DNA of 64,000 nucleotides from Tomocerus qinae (Eukaryota; Arthropoda; Collembola; Entomobryomorpha; Tomoceridae): positions 7,254,001-7,318,000 of the forward strand of contig CM034549.1 of assembly GCA_020055645.1 (NCBI GenBank), read 5' to 3'. Shown here piece by piece: positions 37,752 through 51,098 of the stretch (positions are counted from its first letter, which is position 1; every line of letters starts with the position of its first letter). The notes under the pieces were generated by a model. The model searched no databases and was not told the DNA's origin. It saw nothing but the letters and a program-made list of their open reading frames with translations. The translations under genes and the position numbers were made by a program.

Positions 37752-39833
37752 TCAAACCATGGTCTTGCTAAGGGAGTCCAATTCCTCTAAAATGTGCTTT
37801 TCAATACATTTTACTTCACTTGGATTATTAAGAAAATATTTATCGATTTGTACTGTCAGATTAAACGAATCGGCAAATCCAGCAATTCCAACTAAAACTC
37901 CTACAAAAATATTCATCATTAAATTTTATAATATTTTAGAATTTCAATACCATTGTAATTGTGTATACTTCATTGTACTTCTTCATAAACATCAGACGAC
38001 ATATACATTGTGTGGTCAATTAGCTAGAAATAATTTTAAATATTCCTTTCATTCCTTATAATTACAATTTTTTATAATATATAATTACTTTAATTACTTT
38101 ATTTCAAGGATCTTTGAAAAAATTAGGTTCGGGACAACTGAAATTGTTGCGTTGAGATTTTTAAGCATATTTTTGAAACCATAAATATAATTTATATAAA
38201 TTTAACGATTGAATTTATATTATATGCATACACTTTATAAATATATAAAATAAATAAATATTTGTGTATCTGAAAAATAATAACAATAGTCTTTACCGTT
38301 TGATTGAGTGCCTGTTATATAGTAATTAGCCGCCAGCATTTTTCCTCCAAATAAACTATCGGGTTCAGTCATAGGCGCAGAAGAGAAATACACAGAGATA
38401 ATTTGATCATCTGCCAATTTTCTAATTATCCAATACGGAAAAGTGCCCAAAACCTTGACACTTATGTCAATAAAAAATGGCGACGCTCCTCTTAGAGCGT
38501 TCTTGATATTTTTATCAGTTTTCTTTAATCTTTCAATAGGATCTTCCGGGGAAAAAGGTGCCATCAGTTCGACTCCCCTTCTGCAGAATAAAATTCAAAA
38601 GTTTATTTTAAGGTGCTTCATGAAAATAATCAAGAATAAAATAAGGAAGTAGTCTTTTGAGAGAATTTTTAATCTTTCGCGTATGTTACTGTGCAATCTC
38701 CCAAATCGTCTATTACGTAATTGCCCTCGGTAGGAAATTTTTCTTGTATCAAGTAAAACTTACGCATGATTTGTGAAATAATCCGGATGATTTGGTTTGG
38801 GTATCGGAAATGTTACCCGGAGTTTTCGTGGCAAATTCAAATCTTTGGTAGCCATCATTCTTTTCATTCCTCCAAGAACAATGACCATTAGCACACTCAT
38901 TATACTAACTTCGTGATAATCTTTAATTTGTTTTACCAGTTTTTTGTCAATTGGATGTAAAACGCACAGCTGGTGGTCTCTGACATTTTTTGAAACGGGT
39001 AAATGCCAAGGATGTCTATCAAAGAAGCGTTTGCGATTATAAATTAAGCTGAAAAGATACTGGTGGACGTAAGCTACAACTAAAATGATCACCCATACAA
39101 CTGTAAACAAACTCTTGCACATTTGAGTCGGTTGTCTTTCACGTTGATTAGTGTTAGTGGGGATCTTACTATTGTCAGCTAACTGATCCGTGATGAGTTT
39201 ACTCATTGAAATTCCATCACAAATGGCGTGCTGCCCCTTAATAAGGACAACGGAATATTCTTTATCTTCGTCAGCAAAATAATTGTCTCGGTAATTGTTA
39301 ACTACTAGGACGTCCCAAATGGGTTTATTCTTTGAAAATACTTTATGGTGGAATTTTTTTCGGATTAAGATGAGCTTTTCTTTATCCACAATTTCATCGT
39401 TGTTATTATAGATATTAACTTGCTCGTGCAATTTGAAACTTTTGTCCCATTCCCAAAAGCTGTAACCACCAAATTTTCTAATGTATTGCTGGAGCTCCGG
39501 AAATTTAAGTCTGCCATCCGCAAACTTTTTGTCTAAGACCTTTTGAAAAGCTTTTCTAACACTTTCAACAGAAATTTTTCCTTCAATAGTTATACACCAC
39601 GTGCCATAAAAATGGTCCAACTTATTTGTGTTACCAAGAGCCATTACTCTACTCATGGAATTTAGAAACGTTGCTCCCGGTAGTCTAAATTTTGCAATAA
39701 GGACAATAATTGATTTGTACAACTGGAAAAAACACCAAATTGGAAATAACAGCAAAGGTAATAAAACTGTACCCACTGTTGCAAAAATAGATGCAGCAAT
39801 AAACAAAAATAACTTTACCAAAAACTGAAACAT
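37752..39833 (-). CDS. Wax ester synthase/diacylglycerol acyltransferase-like (WSD) membrane protein
   Basis: Family members transfer an acyl group from acyl-CoA to a fatty alcohol or diacylglycerol, usually at the ER. Three exons: 38764-39833, 38297-38580, 37752-37900. Junction phases agree and the frame closes at 500 aa, the usual family length. The ATG at 39833 is the first in frame and starts a strongly hydrophobic N-terminus (residues 1-48, one or two membrane helices). The acyltransferase signature HHxxxDG appears as QHAICDG at 201-207: the second histidine (202), Asp206 and Gly207 are kept, but the first histidine is Gln. A further hydrophobic segment lies near 250-275 (FTVVWVIILVVAYVHQYLFS). 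Exon 2 carries the ISVYFSSAPMTEPDSLFGG region and exon 3 the C-terminal GIAGFADSFNLTVQID strand typical of the fold. It is transcribed away from the neighbouring P450s. Substrate is unknown. Confidence 0.88.
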
Positions 39834-40603
39834 GATTTTAAATACTAATTTCACCCTTGTTTTTTTTCGCTACCCTTTTTGTAAAAGTTATTAAAAATAG
39901 TTTTGCTTCACTGCGTGTAGGTAAAATGTTAGTAAAACCAATAATATCATTTAACACACAATGTTTGCGTAACCTGGCTATAAGGAATTTATATTTTGTA
40001 TAGAAAAGGAGAATACGACAATAGATAATCAAATGAAAGCAGTTTTTCCTCAAAGCGTTCTAATTGAAGGAATTTACAGTCGGTAAATTGAAGCCACCTT
40101 GCATTTCCGAATTCAAGGTAGTGGAAGTAGAGCAGGGTGCATAAATTAAACTCTTGATCTTCCCTACCTATTACGTAGTTTAATAAACCTATCAAATGAC
40201 CGTTTCGTGGAGGAAACGGAATTGTTTTCCCAAATAGTTATTAACTATCGGTTAGCATTCTTTTCTTGCATGCTTGAAAAGTGCAAACTTGAATTTTAAA
40301 CATTTTCAACTTGTCACGTACTACCAATTATAGATTTTGTCTTAGATATAAATATTATTTGCACGGAAAGCCACGTTTTTTTGACGTAATAATGCAAATA
40401 TAGAGAATAGAGCCACAAAAATACCCATCATTATGTATACTTTAGAACTTAGTGCAATGGCTAGATTTATCTAGCACACTGGCAAGCACAAGACTTGTCT
40501 TTGAATTGTGAAAATAAATCACATTTCCATTTATTAAAATAGTTCAAAGACAGAAAACAATTTCTAAAAATTAATCAAGGGGCAGAAATTATAAAATTCC
40601 GCC
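39834..40603. other. Divergent upstream region between acyltransferase and P450-1
   Basis: 770 bases separate the start codons of two divergently transcribed metabolic genes and presumably hold both promoters. No specific site could be named. Confidence 0.4.
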
Positions 40604-43337
40604 ATGACACTCATCAATTTAAATACGCAATTTTTATACACGATTGCATTAATTACAATAATGATAATTGTGCTGATCTTCCTCCGAGGAACAAATAAAT
40701 CAACCACTAGTGCAAAAAATATGTCATTTTTTTCGTTTTGGTTTACAGCCATCCTTTGTGCCTTTGGAAAATCTAAAAAGTCTTTCGGTGAAATTTTTAA
40801 ATCATATGGACCAGTGATTTGCCTAAAATTTTATAGTTCTCCAATAGGTAATAAATAGTTTTATTTTAAGTTTCAATCATTTATACTAAAATATTACATG
40901 TTACTACTTATTTTACAAATTTTCCAAATAATTTTTTGTAAAATTAAAGATTAATTTTTTAAAATTTATTTTGCTCCAGTTATACTTTCCAATGACTATG
41001 AGATGGTCAGAGATGTTGTTAATTCATCAGACTGGGTAGACAAACCTAAGAGCAAATTTTTAGTTGAAAGAAATTGTGGCGATCAAAGCAGAGGTAATAA
41101 ATTTGAATCATAACTGTAAATTTATTTGTACTTTTTTAAATAGTTATTACAACTTAATGAAGCCTTGATTCATTGAACCCCGTAGAGCCTTATCAAATGG
41201 CCAAATCATCCATCCGATCCTCTACGGAGTGCTATATTTCTTATTTTACTTACAAAAAAATTCTGTAAAGCAAATATAGTGTTTAAATTTCCTTTCAAAT
41301 AAATCCATCCTGTTTGAAAAAATGTCCCAATGCAATGGGGGAACTTATTGCACCAAAATTCCCGCTTATGGCATTATTAAAAATGTTTTAATTGTAATGC
41401 GGCTACTTTTGTCAACCACATCTTAAGATTTTATAAATAATGTATTGACTTATATAACCGAATGTGTCTAATTAATATTTCACAGGTCTTTTGATATCAG
41501 ACGGCGACGCATGGAAAGCAACTCGCAAATATGCAATAAAAAATTTAGGCCAACTTGGACTTGGGAAAAGTAGTCTGGTCGATACGATGAATGAAGAATT
41601 AAAACTTTTGTTGGAAGGTACCAACAACTTAATAGAAGAAACAAAAAACAAAGTTCCCGTCCGACATTTATTTTCACTACCGACCTTGAATATTATTTGG
41701 AGAATTGCTGGAGGACATCGATTTGCATTAAATGATCCTACATTTATCGAACTTCTTGATAATACAGACCAGGTCGTCAATTATCCATTGTATCAATTTA
41801 TTCTGTATGAAGCCTTTCATCCTCTTATTAAAAGAGCGCCTGGGTTTTTAAAATACGACGAATGGTTCAAAGCATATACGGATGCAAATAAACATTTTAC
41901 AGTTAAGTTTTACACGATTTCTTTTTATTTGCTATTTTACAATCGGGGAAAATTTTAAATTTATAAAGGATTTATTTTTATTTTTTCAGAATATGGTTAA
42001 TGAACGAAAAAATCTACTGGCACAAGTAAATGGACAGGAATCGAATTATGAAGACAATTTTACAGATGTTTTTCTTCGGGATATGCATTCGGAGTCGTTA
42101 CAAGAAAAAAACAAAAATGTTTTTACCGAAAAAAATTTAATTACGACACTTGTAGATTTTTTTGAAGCTGGAGTAGACACTACGAGTTCAACTTTAGAGT
42201 TTGCAATTCTTTATTTGGTCATGAACCCAGAAGTGCAAGATAAACTTCAGACTGAAATTAAAAATGTCATTGGAGATCGAGAACCGAATTTTTTAGTAGA
42301 CAAATTAAGGTTTGTATGTTATAAATATTCTTCCTTCCTTTTCTTTCCAATTTTTTCAGTCCGAATTAATAATTTTATTTTTACAGAATGCCATATATGC
42401 AAGCCGTTATTTATGAAACACACAGAATGGCAACTATCGTTCCTTTTCTCTACAGAGCTCCTGTTCGGGATTGCTACTTGAAAAATACCTTTATTAAAAA
42501 GGTACAAAAATAATTGCCGTATAACTGAGTTGATGAGTTCCATAATATGTACGCTATTCCTAGGCAAGGCCTATTCACAAGGCATAATTTAAACAGACAC
42601 TCCTCGATTTTGGGGACAAGAAACTCAACAAATTATTCCTGACGGCATAGTGTCTGTCATGAGTAGGAATTGCAAATTAATTTTTTCGTTCAAAAAATAG
42701 CAATTTAATAATTTTAAAGAAATATAATTCAAGTTTATCAGATTAAACAAAACAATGGACGATTTATTAAAATTGACCTTTTAATTTACAGGGAACAAGT
42801 GGGTTAATAAATCTTTATAGTATGCACTATGACGAATTTTGGAGTGACCCATTTAATTTTCGTCCAGAGAGATTTATTACAGAAGATGGTTCACTGGATT
42901 CTTCCAAAACACAAAGGGTTTTTAATTTTGGCGGAGGTTAGTTTGTTAAATATCGAATTATAATATTATTAATTAGCAATGACTCAAGTATTTCATCTAT
43001 ATTGTATTTTTAGGAAAACGGGCCTGCATTGGCGAAAAGGTAAAATATCATACTGAATAATTTATTGTGATATACTGTCATTTTAATCAACTGTACAACT
43101 TTTAATTAATGTCAATCAATATTGGTAAGTGTAACTAATTTTTTACAGTATAATTTGCATAATGAATTTCTACATATTTAGGTTGCAAATGGAACCATTT
43201 TTACATTTATTGTTGGACTGCTGCAAAAATTTACAATCAAATTAACTTCTCCGAATGAAGAAGAATTGGGGACTGAAATAAAAGCAGCTCTGGTGTCGCA
43301 TGTAAAACCTTTCCATGTTACTTTTTCACCCCTGTAG
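40604..43337 (+). CDS. Cytochrome P450, CYP2-clan-like (P450-1)
   Basis: Haem-thiolate monooxygenase, anchored in the ER. Eight exons: 40604-40847, 40980-41093, 41486-41901, 41990-42309, 42387-42501, 42792-42936, 43014-43039, 43182-43337. The frame closes at 511 aa, normal for microsomal P450s. The N-terminus has a hydrophobic anchor (about residues 10-27). The I-helix oxygen-binding motif is AGVDTTSS, the K-helix ExxR is ETHR at 375-378, PERF is at 428-431, and the haem loop FGGGKRACIG carries the ligand Cys456. All core motifs are intact. IAGGHRF is the C/D-helix-region signature shared with the second copy and seen in CYP2-clan members. A very small 26-bp exon encodes the haem-loop core. 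Clan assignment is by recognition; the exact subfamily and substrate are unknown. Confidence 0.92.
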
Positions 43338-45746
43338 ATTTTTATTGTAAAAAAGGTAAATTATTCTGTAAAATGAAAAGAACATCTGCTAGGTGCAGAG
43401 ATTTATTTCATTATGCTTGTAAATTATTTTTGTGTTTAAATAACATTCAAGGATTTTGTGATATGAAGTCTTTTTACGTCAACAGTCATTGATAAATTTA
43501 GCAAACATCTTTTATAATAATATAAGTATGGGTATACCTTTGTGATTACTCTGATTACACTAATAACAACAGTTAAGAGAAAACATTGATCATTTTGACA
43601 CATGTGCCAGTTTGTCCTAAACTAAAATAGTGTGCAAGTATTCGGCCACAAATGGCATTTTTTAGTTAGTAGTACGTTTTCATTCAATATCGGCCAAAAT
43701 TACTTATTTTCCTTTACCAATACTAAGTACTAGTTAAAAATTGATTGTAATTAACCGATGAATCCGTGAATGACAAGTTTTTTATAAAGTTTAAATACCA
43801 ATCCAATAAACATTATAAAAACTGTATGGTTCTTCTATTCAAAATTTTTTTAAGTCTACATAAAACAATAATATTTATTATTATTTTATTAGTCATCGCA
43901 TAGTCGCATTTACTACCAATAATCATTTTGAACGAATTAAGGCATGCTAAATGCTAATTCCTCCGGCGAGGGCTATTAAATTTATTACTGTTGGTATTGA
44001 AATTCATTTTGGAATGGGCTGACAATGCTAAATAGTGTCAATTAGAATCAGCTGATTTATTTTCCAATATTGTGCACGATGGGAAATGAGAATTATTTTC
44101 TTTGGGTTTGATGGGGAATTACAAAAAGAATTACTAAAAGTTCCCTAAAGCAAGTTGTTGACTATTTACATTTTCATTAGTATTTAATGACCAGTCAATT
44201 TGTGTTGTGGATGAAAATGCTAGCATATAAACTTCACGAATAAAGATAAACTTGAACTAAACTTGAAAACAAGTCCATTTCAAAATAGCTGTAAGTGATT
44301 CTGGGTATACAGATAAGCGACATCATCATCATTTATTTTTAATAATTGCACGCGATGTAGCATGTGAAGATCACACAATAACGATTTAGCGGATTTGGAA
44401 ATGGTAATACCATTATTCACCATCAAAAGCATTATCAATCTTATGAATTTTCATGAAAGTGGAAATTTGGTTTAAAATAAGTGCACCAGGTGGTAATGGA
44501 ATTTCCCTCACAGAAATTATTTTTAAGTGGATCAAAAATCCTTGCTTGCAAAAAAATGCTTGACCGTAAAATATTTTTAATCTCCATTCATTTTCATAGT
44601 CATTAGGAGGCAATGGAATTTACAAAGACAAAAATATTAATTAACTTGATGAGGCTAAATACAACTAAAAAATTGAGTACGAAAACAATAAAAGTATTTT
44701 ATCCCAACAAAATTCACGACTATGAAATAAGTTTTAAATGTACATTCCAAGTTGACGTCACGAGCTGCCTTTTACTAATGGGAATTTGCCACGGGTTGAC
44801 TGAGAAGTGACTTTGACCATTGAACTATATACAGATACAGGTAAAATAGTTAAACCTCCATATAGGGTCAGTGTCGTTAGTTGGGTACCTACAATAATTT
44901 ACGATAATAATACGTGGGAAATAACGCATAAAGCACATTCATGTATGAGTTTCGGATTTTAGGAAATTGAAATTCAAGTTTACGTCGAAAACTCTGTGAA
45001 TCAGCGGTTTGCCAAATAAATGAGATTTGCATGCAATGTTGCGTTTTATGTGTAACGTACGTTTATACACTAACAATTCGTTTTATTATTGCCACGTCTA
45101 ATGCTATAATCTATTTAAGATTAAACTACTTACGGCATAATTAAACAAAAATTCAGAAAAACTAACAATCTCACCAGGAATTTAATCATGATTTGGTACG
45201 AAGGAATTACATCTTCAATTCAAATCAGGGGAGCAATTTAAGTCAAAAACAGTTAAAAATTGTTTCTGAAAGGCACTGAACCCTGAAAGGTGGTAATATA
45301 GTAGTGGGGGGTCTGATTGAGAAATGAATATTCCTTTCGTAAGTGTCTGTAACTAAATATATTTAACTAGAATACTTACAACGACGCGTATCGTTTCATT
45401 ACTTGAGTATTATCAGCAGTTCTTTAAACAAATTTTAAAAGATCAACAAGCTACAAAATGGATAGTACTAGTAACTAACTTTAATTTGGTTAGTTTCTTC
45501 GCGTTTATTGCTTTGTTTAGTTGTTAGTTTGTTTTATATTTTTTTAAATAACAAAAACAAAACATCTGCCAACTTTTTTCCAATTTTTGCATTTTTGATT
45601 TCATAAAATAGTGAAATGTACTCTATCTATTCTGGCTGGAGTGAATTTTAATTCAATTGTTCACAAAAGTAAATAGTATTCAAGCATCAAAGAATGTTGA
45701 CATATTGATTCAATAACTTCCTAAAACTTTTCCCAGGGGGGACGAA
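43338..45746. other. Intergenic DNA between the two P450 genes
   Basis: 2.4 kb without a supported exon. The small frames at 44413-44613 and 44613-44810 have no P450 motifs. No remnant of a third P450 was recognised. Confidence 0.4.
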
Positions 45747-48318
45747 ATGTTTGACTTCATAGCGTGTGCAGTTTTTCTTATACTATTGGTGGCAACAAAA
45801 ATTATTAGTGGAAAATCAGAAAAATCAAACTCCGCATTGTCAGTAGGAAGAGTTCCGCTTATGTCTTTCGTTATATTTCTGTTAAGGTCAACCGTAAGTT
45901 TTTGCCATAAAGAGTCACTAAGCAAAATGCTTAGCCAATATGGGTCAATCGTCTCATGTGGATTTCATAGCTCCCCAATAGGTACGGTCATGTATTTGAG
46001 ATATTTTTTTGTGAAAAAATTTATTGTAATTTCATACTCTTTAAAAGCACTTTTGCCAAAAATGTGTTAAACATTTGAATTTTAAATTATATATCCGAAA
46101 ATTGTAAATAATTATTCCTATAGTTGTAATCTCCAACAATATTGGTATCGTAAAAAGTGTTTTGAAGTCTCCGAACTGGAATGGTCGACCCAAAAGTAAA
46201 GTATCCTCAGCAAGAAACTACGATGAGCAAGACTTGGGTAACAAAATATTTTATTGAGTATATACTATAGCAATTTTAATATCATATTGTTTCTTAATTT
46301 TACTATTTCAAAATTATTCGTAGGTGTTTTACTATCCAGTGGAAAAATTTGGAAAGAAACTCGAAAGAATGTCGTGAAAACGTTGACACAGTTGGGTTTT
46401 GACAACAATAATTTAGTTAAGGCAGCAAATGAAGAATTGGTCTACTTTTTGGAAACGATTGAAAAATCAATCGAAGAAACTAAAAATAAAATTCAAGTCA
46501 AGCATTTATTTTCCCTTCCCTCGTTAAACGTTGTTTGGAAAATTGCCGGAGGTCATCGATTTTCTAAAGACGATCCAGTATTTACTGACCTCCTAGAGGC
46601 TACGGATACCATCAGTGACTTTTCTATTCACAAATATATCCTCTTTGAGCTATTTTATCCTCTGATTAAAATTAGCCACAAAATCTTTGAAAATAATTCA
46701 ATTCTAGCCTCAATGCAAAACGTCAAAAAACATATTACAGTTGAGTTTTGGAATTTTATAGCAATAATTATTTTCGTGACGAATTCAAATTAAATATTAA
46801 TTAAAACATTTGTAATGATTAGAAAATGGTTGCCGATCATAAGACTATTCAAAATGAACCGCAATTCACATTCACAGAAAATCTCACAGATTTCTTTCTG
46901 GGTCAAATGCAAGCTGGAAACGAAAAACATATTTTTCATTACAAAAATTTAATTGTCATTCTAACAGACTTGTTTGAAGCTGGAGCTGATACCACAAGTT
47001 CTACTCTTGAATTTGCATTATCCTACTTGGTCGAACATCCAGATGTTCAAACCAAAATCCAGAGAGAAATAAAAAATGTCATTGGCGAAAATGAATCATC
47101 TTTTTTCAATGACAAAATTTTGTAAGCAACACTTCAAAATGTTCACTACATGTTAACTATAATTAAAAGTAATAATCGTATTTTAATATTAATACATACT
47201 ATATTATATTACTTTTAACCTTAAAGATTTGTATTTATTTTATTTAATATATAGAAATTAATATTTATTGTAAATGATTTAAAAGTAACCATTAATTTTT
47301 ATTCATTAATAATTAATTTTAACAATTATTATAGATTGGCTTAAAAAATGTAGTTAACAGCGTACTTGCCATTTAGTCAGACAATAGATTTTCAAATACA
47401 TATTTAATGCTTCAAATGTTATTTTGTGGTTCATTAGGATGCCTTACACACATGCGGTTATTTATGAAATTCATCGACTTGCTTGCGTGAGTCCCTTCGT
47501 ATTTCGCAGTGCTGATTGTGACACATATATAAATGATATCCCTTTTACCAAGGTAAGAAAATGATTCGAACCGAAAACAGCAAAAAATATCATTTTCAAA
47601 ATCAAAAGGATTCACAAAGATACAATTACCTATTACTATATTATATAAAACTTTTACTAATACTTTTCGAGATCCACTAATAATATAGCTTCAAACTCTT
47701 TAACAGTACATAATTAAAACTACAATTTTAGTATAAGTATATGTAAGTATAAATAATACATATATTAAAAATATAGTAATATCAAAAACAATAAAATAAA
47801 GTTATTAAGTAAGTATGATACTTACTAATAAGTTATTATTAATAATTAAATGATTATTATTAATAAGTTACAAAATAATTTATACTAATTCCATGTAAAT
47901 GAATTTTTAACAGGGAACAGCTGTTTTTCTAAACCTGTATAGTATACATTACGACGAAACGTTGTGGGGAGACCCGGAAAATTTTAGGCCTGAACGATTT
48001 TTAACTCAAAGTGGTGAAATCGATGAAGCAGAATTAAGGAAAGTTGTGGCGTTTGGAGCAGGTATTCATAATTTCCCAAAAATTCGACATTAAATTAAAT
48101 TAAACCCTTTTATCTCTTTTTTAATTTTTCTAGGGCACAGAAGATGCATAGGAGAAAAAGTTTCTAATACATTAATTTTTTCATTTTTAATTGGGATTTT
48201 GAGAAAATACAACATTAAAAAGGCCGTCCCTGATGAAGTCCTGGGACCTAACCATAATTCAGGAGTTACAGCACACGCGAAACCTTTTCATGTTCGTTTT
48301 TTAGATAACAATTTGTAG
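45747..48318 (+). CDS. Cytochrome P450, CYP2-clan-like (P450-2), tandem paralogue
   Basis: Second ER haem-thiolate monooxygenase, clearly a duplicate of P450-1. Seven exons: 45747-45981, 46124-46237, 46324-46739, 46823-47121, 47438-47552, 47914-48061, 48134-48318. The frame closes at 503 aa. Motifs: N-terminal anchor (about 3-18), I-helix AGADTTSS, ExxR as EIHR at 365-368, PERF, and haem loop FGAGHRRCIG with ligand Cys447. Exon 3 (416 bp) and exon 5 (115 bp) have the same lengths as in P450-1, and the shared introns are in the same phases. The intron that splits the haem-loop exon from the last exon in P450-1 is absent here. Amino-acid divergence is substantial, so this is not a recent duplication. 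It ends 475 bases from the stop of the first flavin monooxygenase gene, in convergent orientation. Confidence 0.92.
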
Positions 48319-48793
48319 ATATCCTATTCCCATTAAATCTACTCAATAGAATAGATAATATTGTGCAATTACATATAAAAAATATATAAAAGAGAGATAA
48401 AACATTAAATATGCATTATTCTGTTTATTGTGCATTATTGTCAGTCAACACATTTGAAGTAGGGCAAGTGGGGCTCTATTGTTCTACTATTTATATTATA
48501 ATACTATTAATATACGATTAAAATACTAACTATTTAGTGCCCACTTAAAGGGGAGCGTATTGCATTAACGCAACGACGCGAGTACAAGCATATAATATAG
48601 ACAGACTAAGTCTTTTTTCTAATGACTCCCAACCATTATTAAAATATTTACCATTAGAATTTTATTTCTAATAGACCACTACTCTACCACAATTCCATTA
48701 TTATAATACAATTCTGCTGCCCCCCAATAGACTTCAGTTAAACTATTATTACAAATGTAATTAGTATTTTTCATTTCCTGTTGTGTGTGGGGA
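48319..48793. other. Convergent 3' region between P450-2 and monooxygenase A
   Basis: 475 bases between two stop codons on opposite strands. AT-rich, presumably holding both 3' ends; no clear AATAAA pair can be assigned. Confidence 0.4.
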
Positions 48794-51098
48794 TTAATAC
48801 TCGTATTTTGATATTCTTTTGGCGTTAGTTTTATTGAGCGAGGTAAACTGCAGATGATCGAAGTCGACCCGGCGTGTTTTCCACCAGTAACTCAAAGTAC
48901 TCCACGGCATAACTGAAGTCACGTCTCCCTTGTTGGATTTGTACCAGGAATTACAACCTGTACTCCATATCTTTCTGGACATTCTATTTTTCAATTCAGT
49001 CATGTACTCATTTTCAAATTCAGACTTGACAGAAACGGAATTGTAGCCCGATGAAATCATTTTCTGGATAACATTTATGATGTAATTCACTTGACATTCC
49101 ACAACGATTAGTACGGAATTATGTGTTATAAACTGCAATTTAAAAATCATCCTTATAATTTACAATTGGAATTAGATCAGGTACTAGCAAATAATAATAT
49201 GAATAGTAATTTTATGTAAAGTAGCAATATTTACAGTATTTGGTCCAATAACGATAAACAGATTGGGAGCAGATTTGGTCATGATTCCATAATAAGCAGA
49301 AGGACTGTCGTTCTTCCATGTTTCCAGAATTTCTTCTCCATTTCTTCCAAATATCTTCATTGGAGCAAAATAATCTGTTGCTTTGAATCCTGTGGCCAAA
49401 ATAAGTACCTGTAAAAATTCCAAGTCGATTAAGAATTCCATAACACAATTTAAAAGACCTACTAGATTACAAAAAAGTCGGGAAGACGAAATGTTCAAGG
49501 TCAATGTATTACTCTAAATAAATCAACAGAAATGTTTTTTAAACCTACATCAACTTTTTCCTTTCCGTCGTCCGTCTCAATAGCATTATCAGCAACTTGA
49601 ACAATCGCTTTTCGATGCAATTTCACTTTAGGCAAGTCAAAAGCCTGATAATAGTTATCAGCCAAGCAAACTCTTTTGCATGCATAAGGATAGTTTGGTT
49701 TTAAGTCATTGGCCACATCTGTATTTCCAACTTGGACATTTATGTGTGAAGAACATACTGCTGAAGCTAGAAATAATAGAAATGTTATTTGGGTTAATTA
49801 TTACGGAATGTGAACATAAAAAATTTTAATGTTGGAATTGGAATATGGATTTTGGGATAAATGGGCGTAATTATTACCTAAAAAATTTAGCAAGGATCCT
49901 AGTTCGCTTTGTAAAAATGATAGCTCCATTAAAAAGTATATAACGCATCTGGAGATCCACATTAAAAAGGGTAATACACAAAATAGAGATGTCAACCATT
50001 TTGGGTAATTAAACTGAGGCTTTGGAAAGACCCAAGCAGGAGATCGTTGATAGACATTAACCGTTTTGGCAACTTTAGCAACCTCCGGAATGATCTGAAC
50101 CGCACTTGAACCGCTACCGACCACGGCGACCGACTTGTTTTTCAGAGGCACATTGTCCGTCCACTCTGCCGAGTGGAGTATTTGACCTTTGAATGATTGG
50201 AACTGAGGAGGATAGTTGGGAATGCGAAGAGCCCCAGATCCGTTTATTCTAGTAGAAGATAATACACATTGCATATTGTTGTTAATATCATGCATTTAAT
50301 TATTACACCCAAATCAATGTAGACAAACTGGATCTACTTTATTATTGAAACACGCGATTAATTATTTTTATCGTGCATCTTGCATGAATGCATTGAAAAG
50401 GTTTCCCGATGAGAATAATTAGCATTTAGAAAGATCAATAGACTTTTGTTACATAATAATAGATCTATGAACTTACACAATATCAAATCGTAGCAACTGC
50501 TTCGTCCCCTCCGGATCTTTTCGACGGGTGGTTACCTGCCAATGATGGGAATCTTCTATCCACCTCAAATCCACAATTTGTGTATTGAATTGAATATTTT
50601 TATAAAGATCATGTTTCTTCGTAATATCTTTAATATAGTTCCAAATTTCATCTCGAGATGGATAACTTTTAGACCATTCTAATGAAAACAGAAACAATAG
50701 AAATTTTTATCTCAGTTGTATGATATTAACATAAACTAAAGATTATAAAATTATGAAAAGGGTGTAAATAAATGCCCTACTTGGATTCGGTTCAAAGGAA
50801 AAGCAGTACAAATGGGCAGGAATATCAGCTGCACAGCCCAAATAAGTATTCTTCAGCCAAGTGCCACCCACATCTTCGTTTTCATCAAAGATTGTGAACG
50901 AATCAATTCCCAATTTCTTTTTCAGTTGAATGGCGGCGCCAATCCCAGAAAATCTATGAATAAACGAACATTAATTAATTTCATTACATTTTGAAGAGGA
51001 ATTTTAATCATTTAAATATTTTAGTCGTACCCTGCGCCGATTACACAAATACTGGGTCTGAAACTTTGTTTCATGTCAAGGTTCACTTGAATGTCCAT
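48794..51098 (-). CDS. Class B flavin monooxygenase, Baeyer-Villiger-like (copy A)
   Basis: FAD- and NADPH-dependent oxygenase likely to act on ketones, aldehydes or soft nucleophiles. Seven exons: 51031-51098, 50781-50953, 50477-50678, 49878-50248, 49549-49766, 49235-49408, 48794-49132. The frame closes at 514 aa. FAD Rossmann motif GAGFSG is at 21-26. GGTWLKNTYLGCAAD (52-65) is the Baeyer-Villiger-type flavin loop. FKGQILHSAEW (167-177) matches FxGxxxHxxxW, which marks class B monooxygenases. The NADPH Rossmann motif GSGSSA is at 192-197, and DVLILATGF near 344-352 is the conserved ATG motif. The tail ends KRISKYEY. No membrane anchor is obvious at the N-terminus; a hydrophobic stretch in exon 4 (LTSLFCVLPFLMWISRCVIY) may contact membrane or form the lid. 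First of three tandem copies. Confidence 0.9.

Noticed and set aside
42319..42567. Antisense frames across P450 exons (also 41472-41780)
   Set aside because: Opposite-strand shadows of well-supported P450 exons.
49212..49448. 78-codon frame over monooxygenase A exon 6 in another phase
   Set aside because: The alternative phase would break the conserved DVLILATGF motif; moving the exon 5 donor four bases restores one continuous frame in all three copies.
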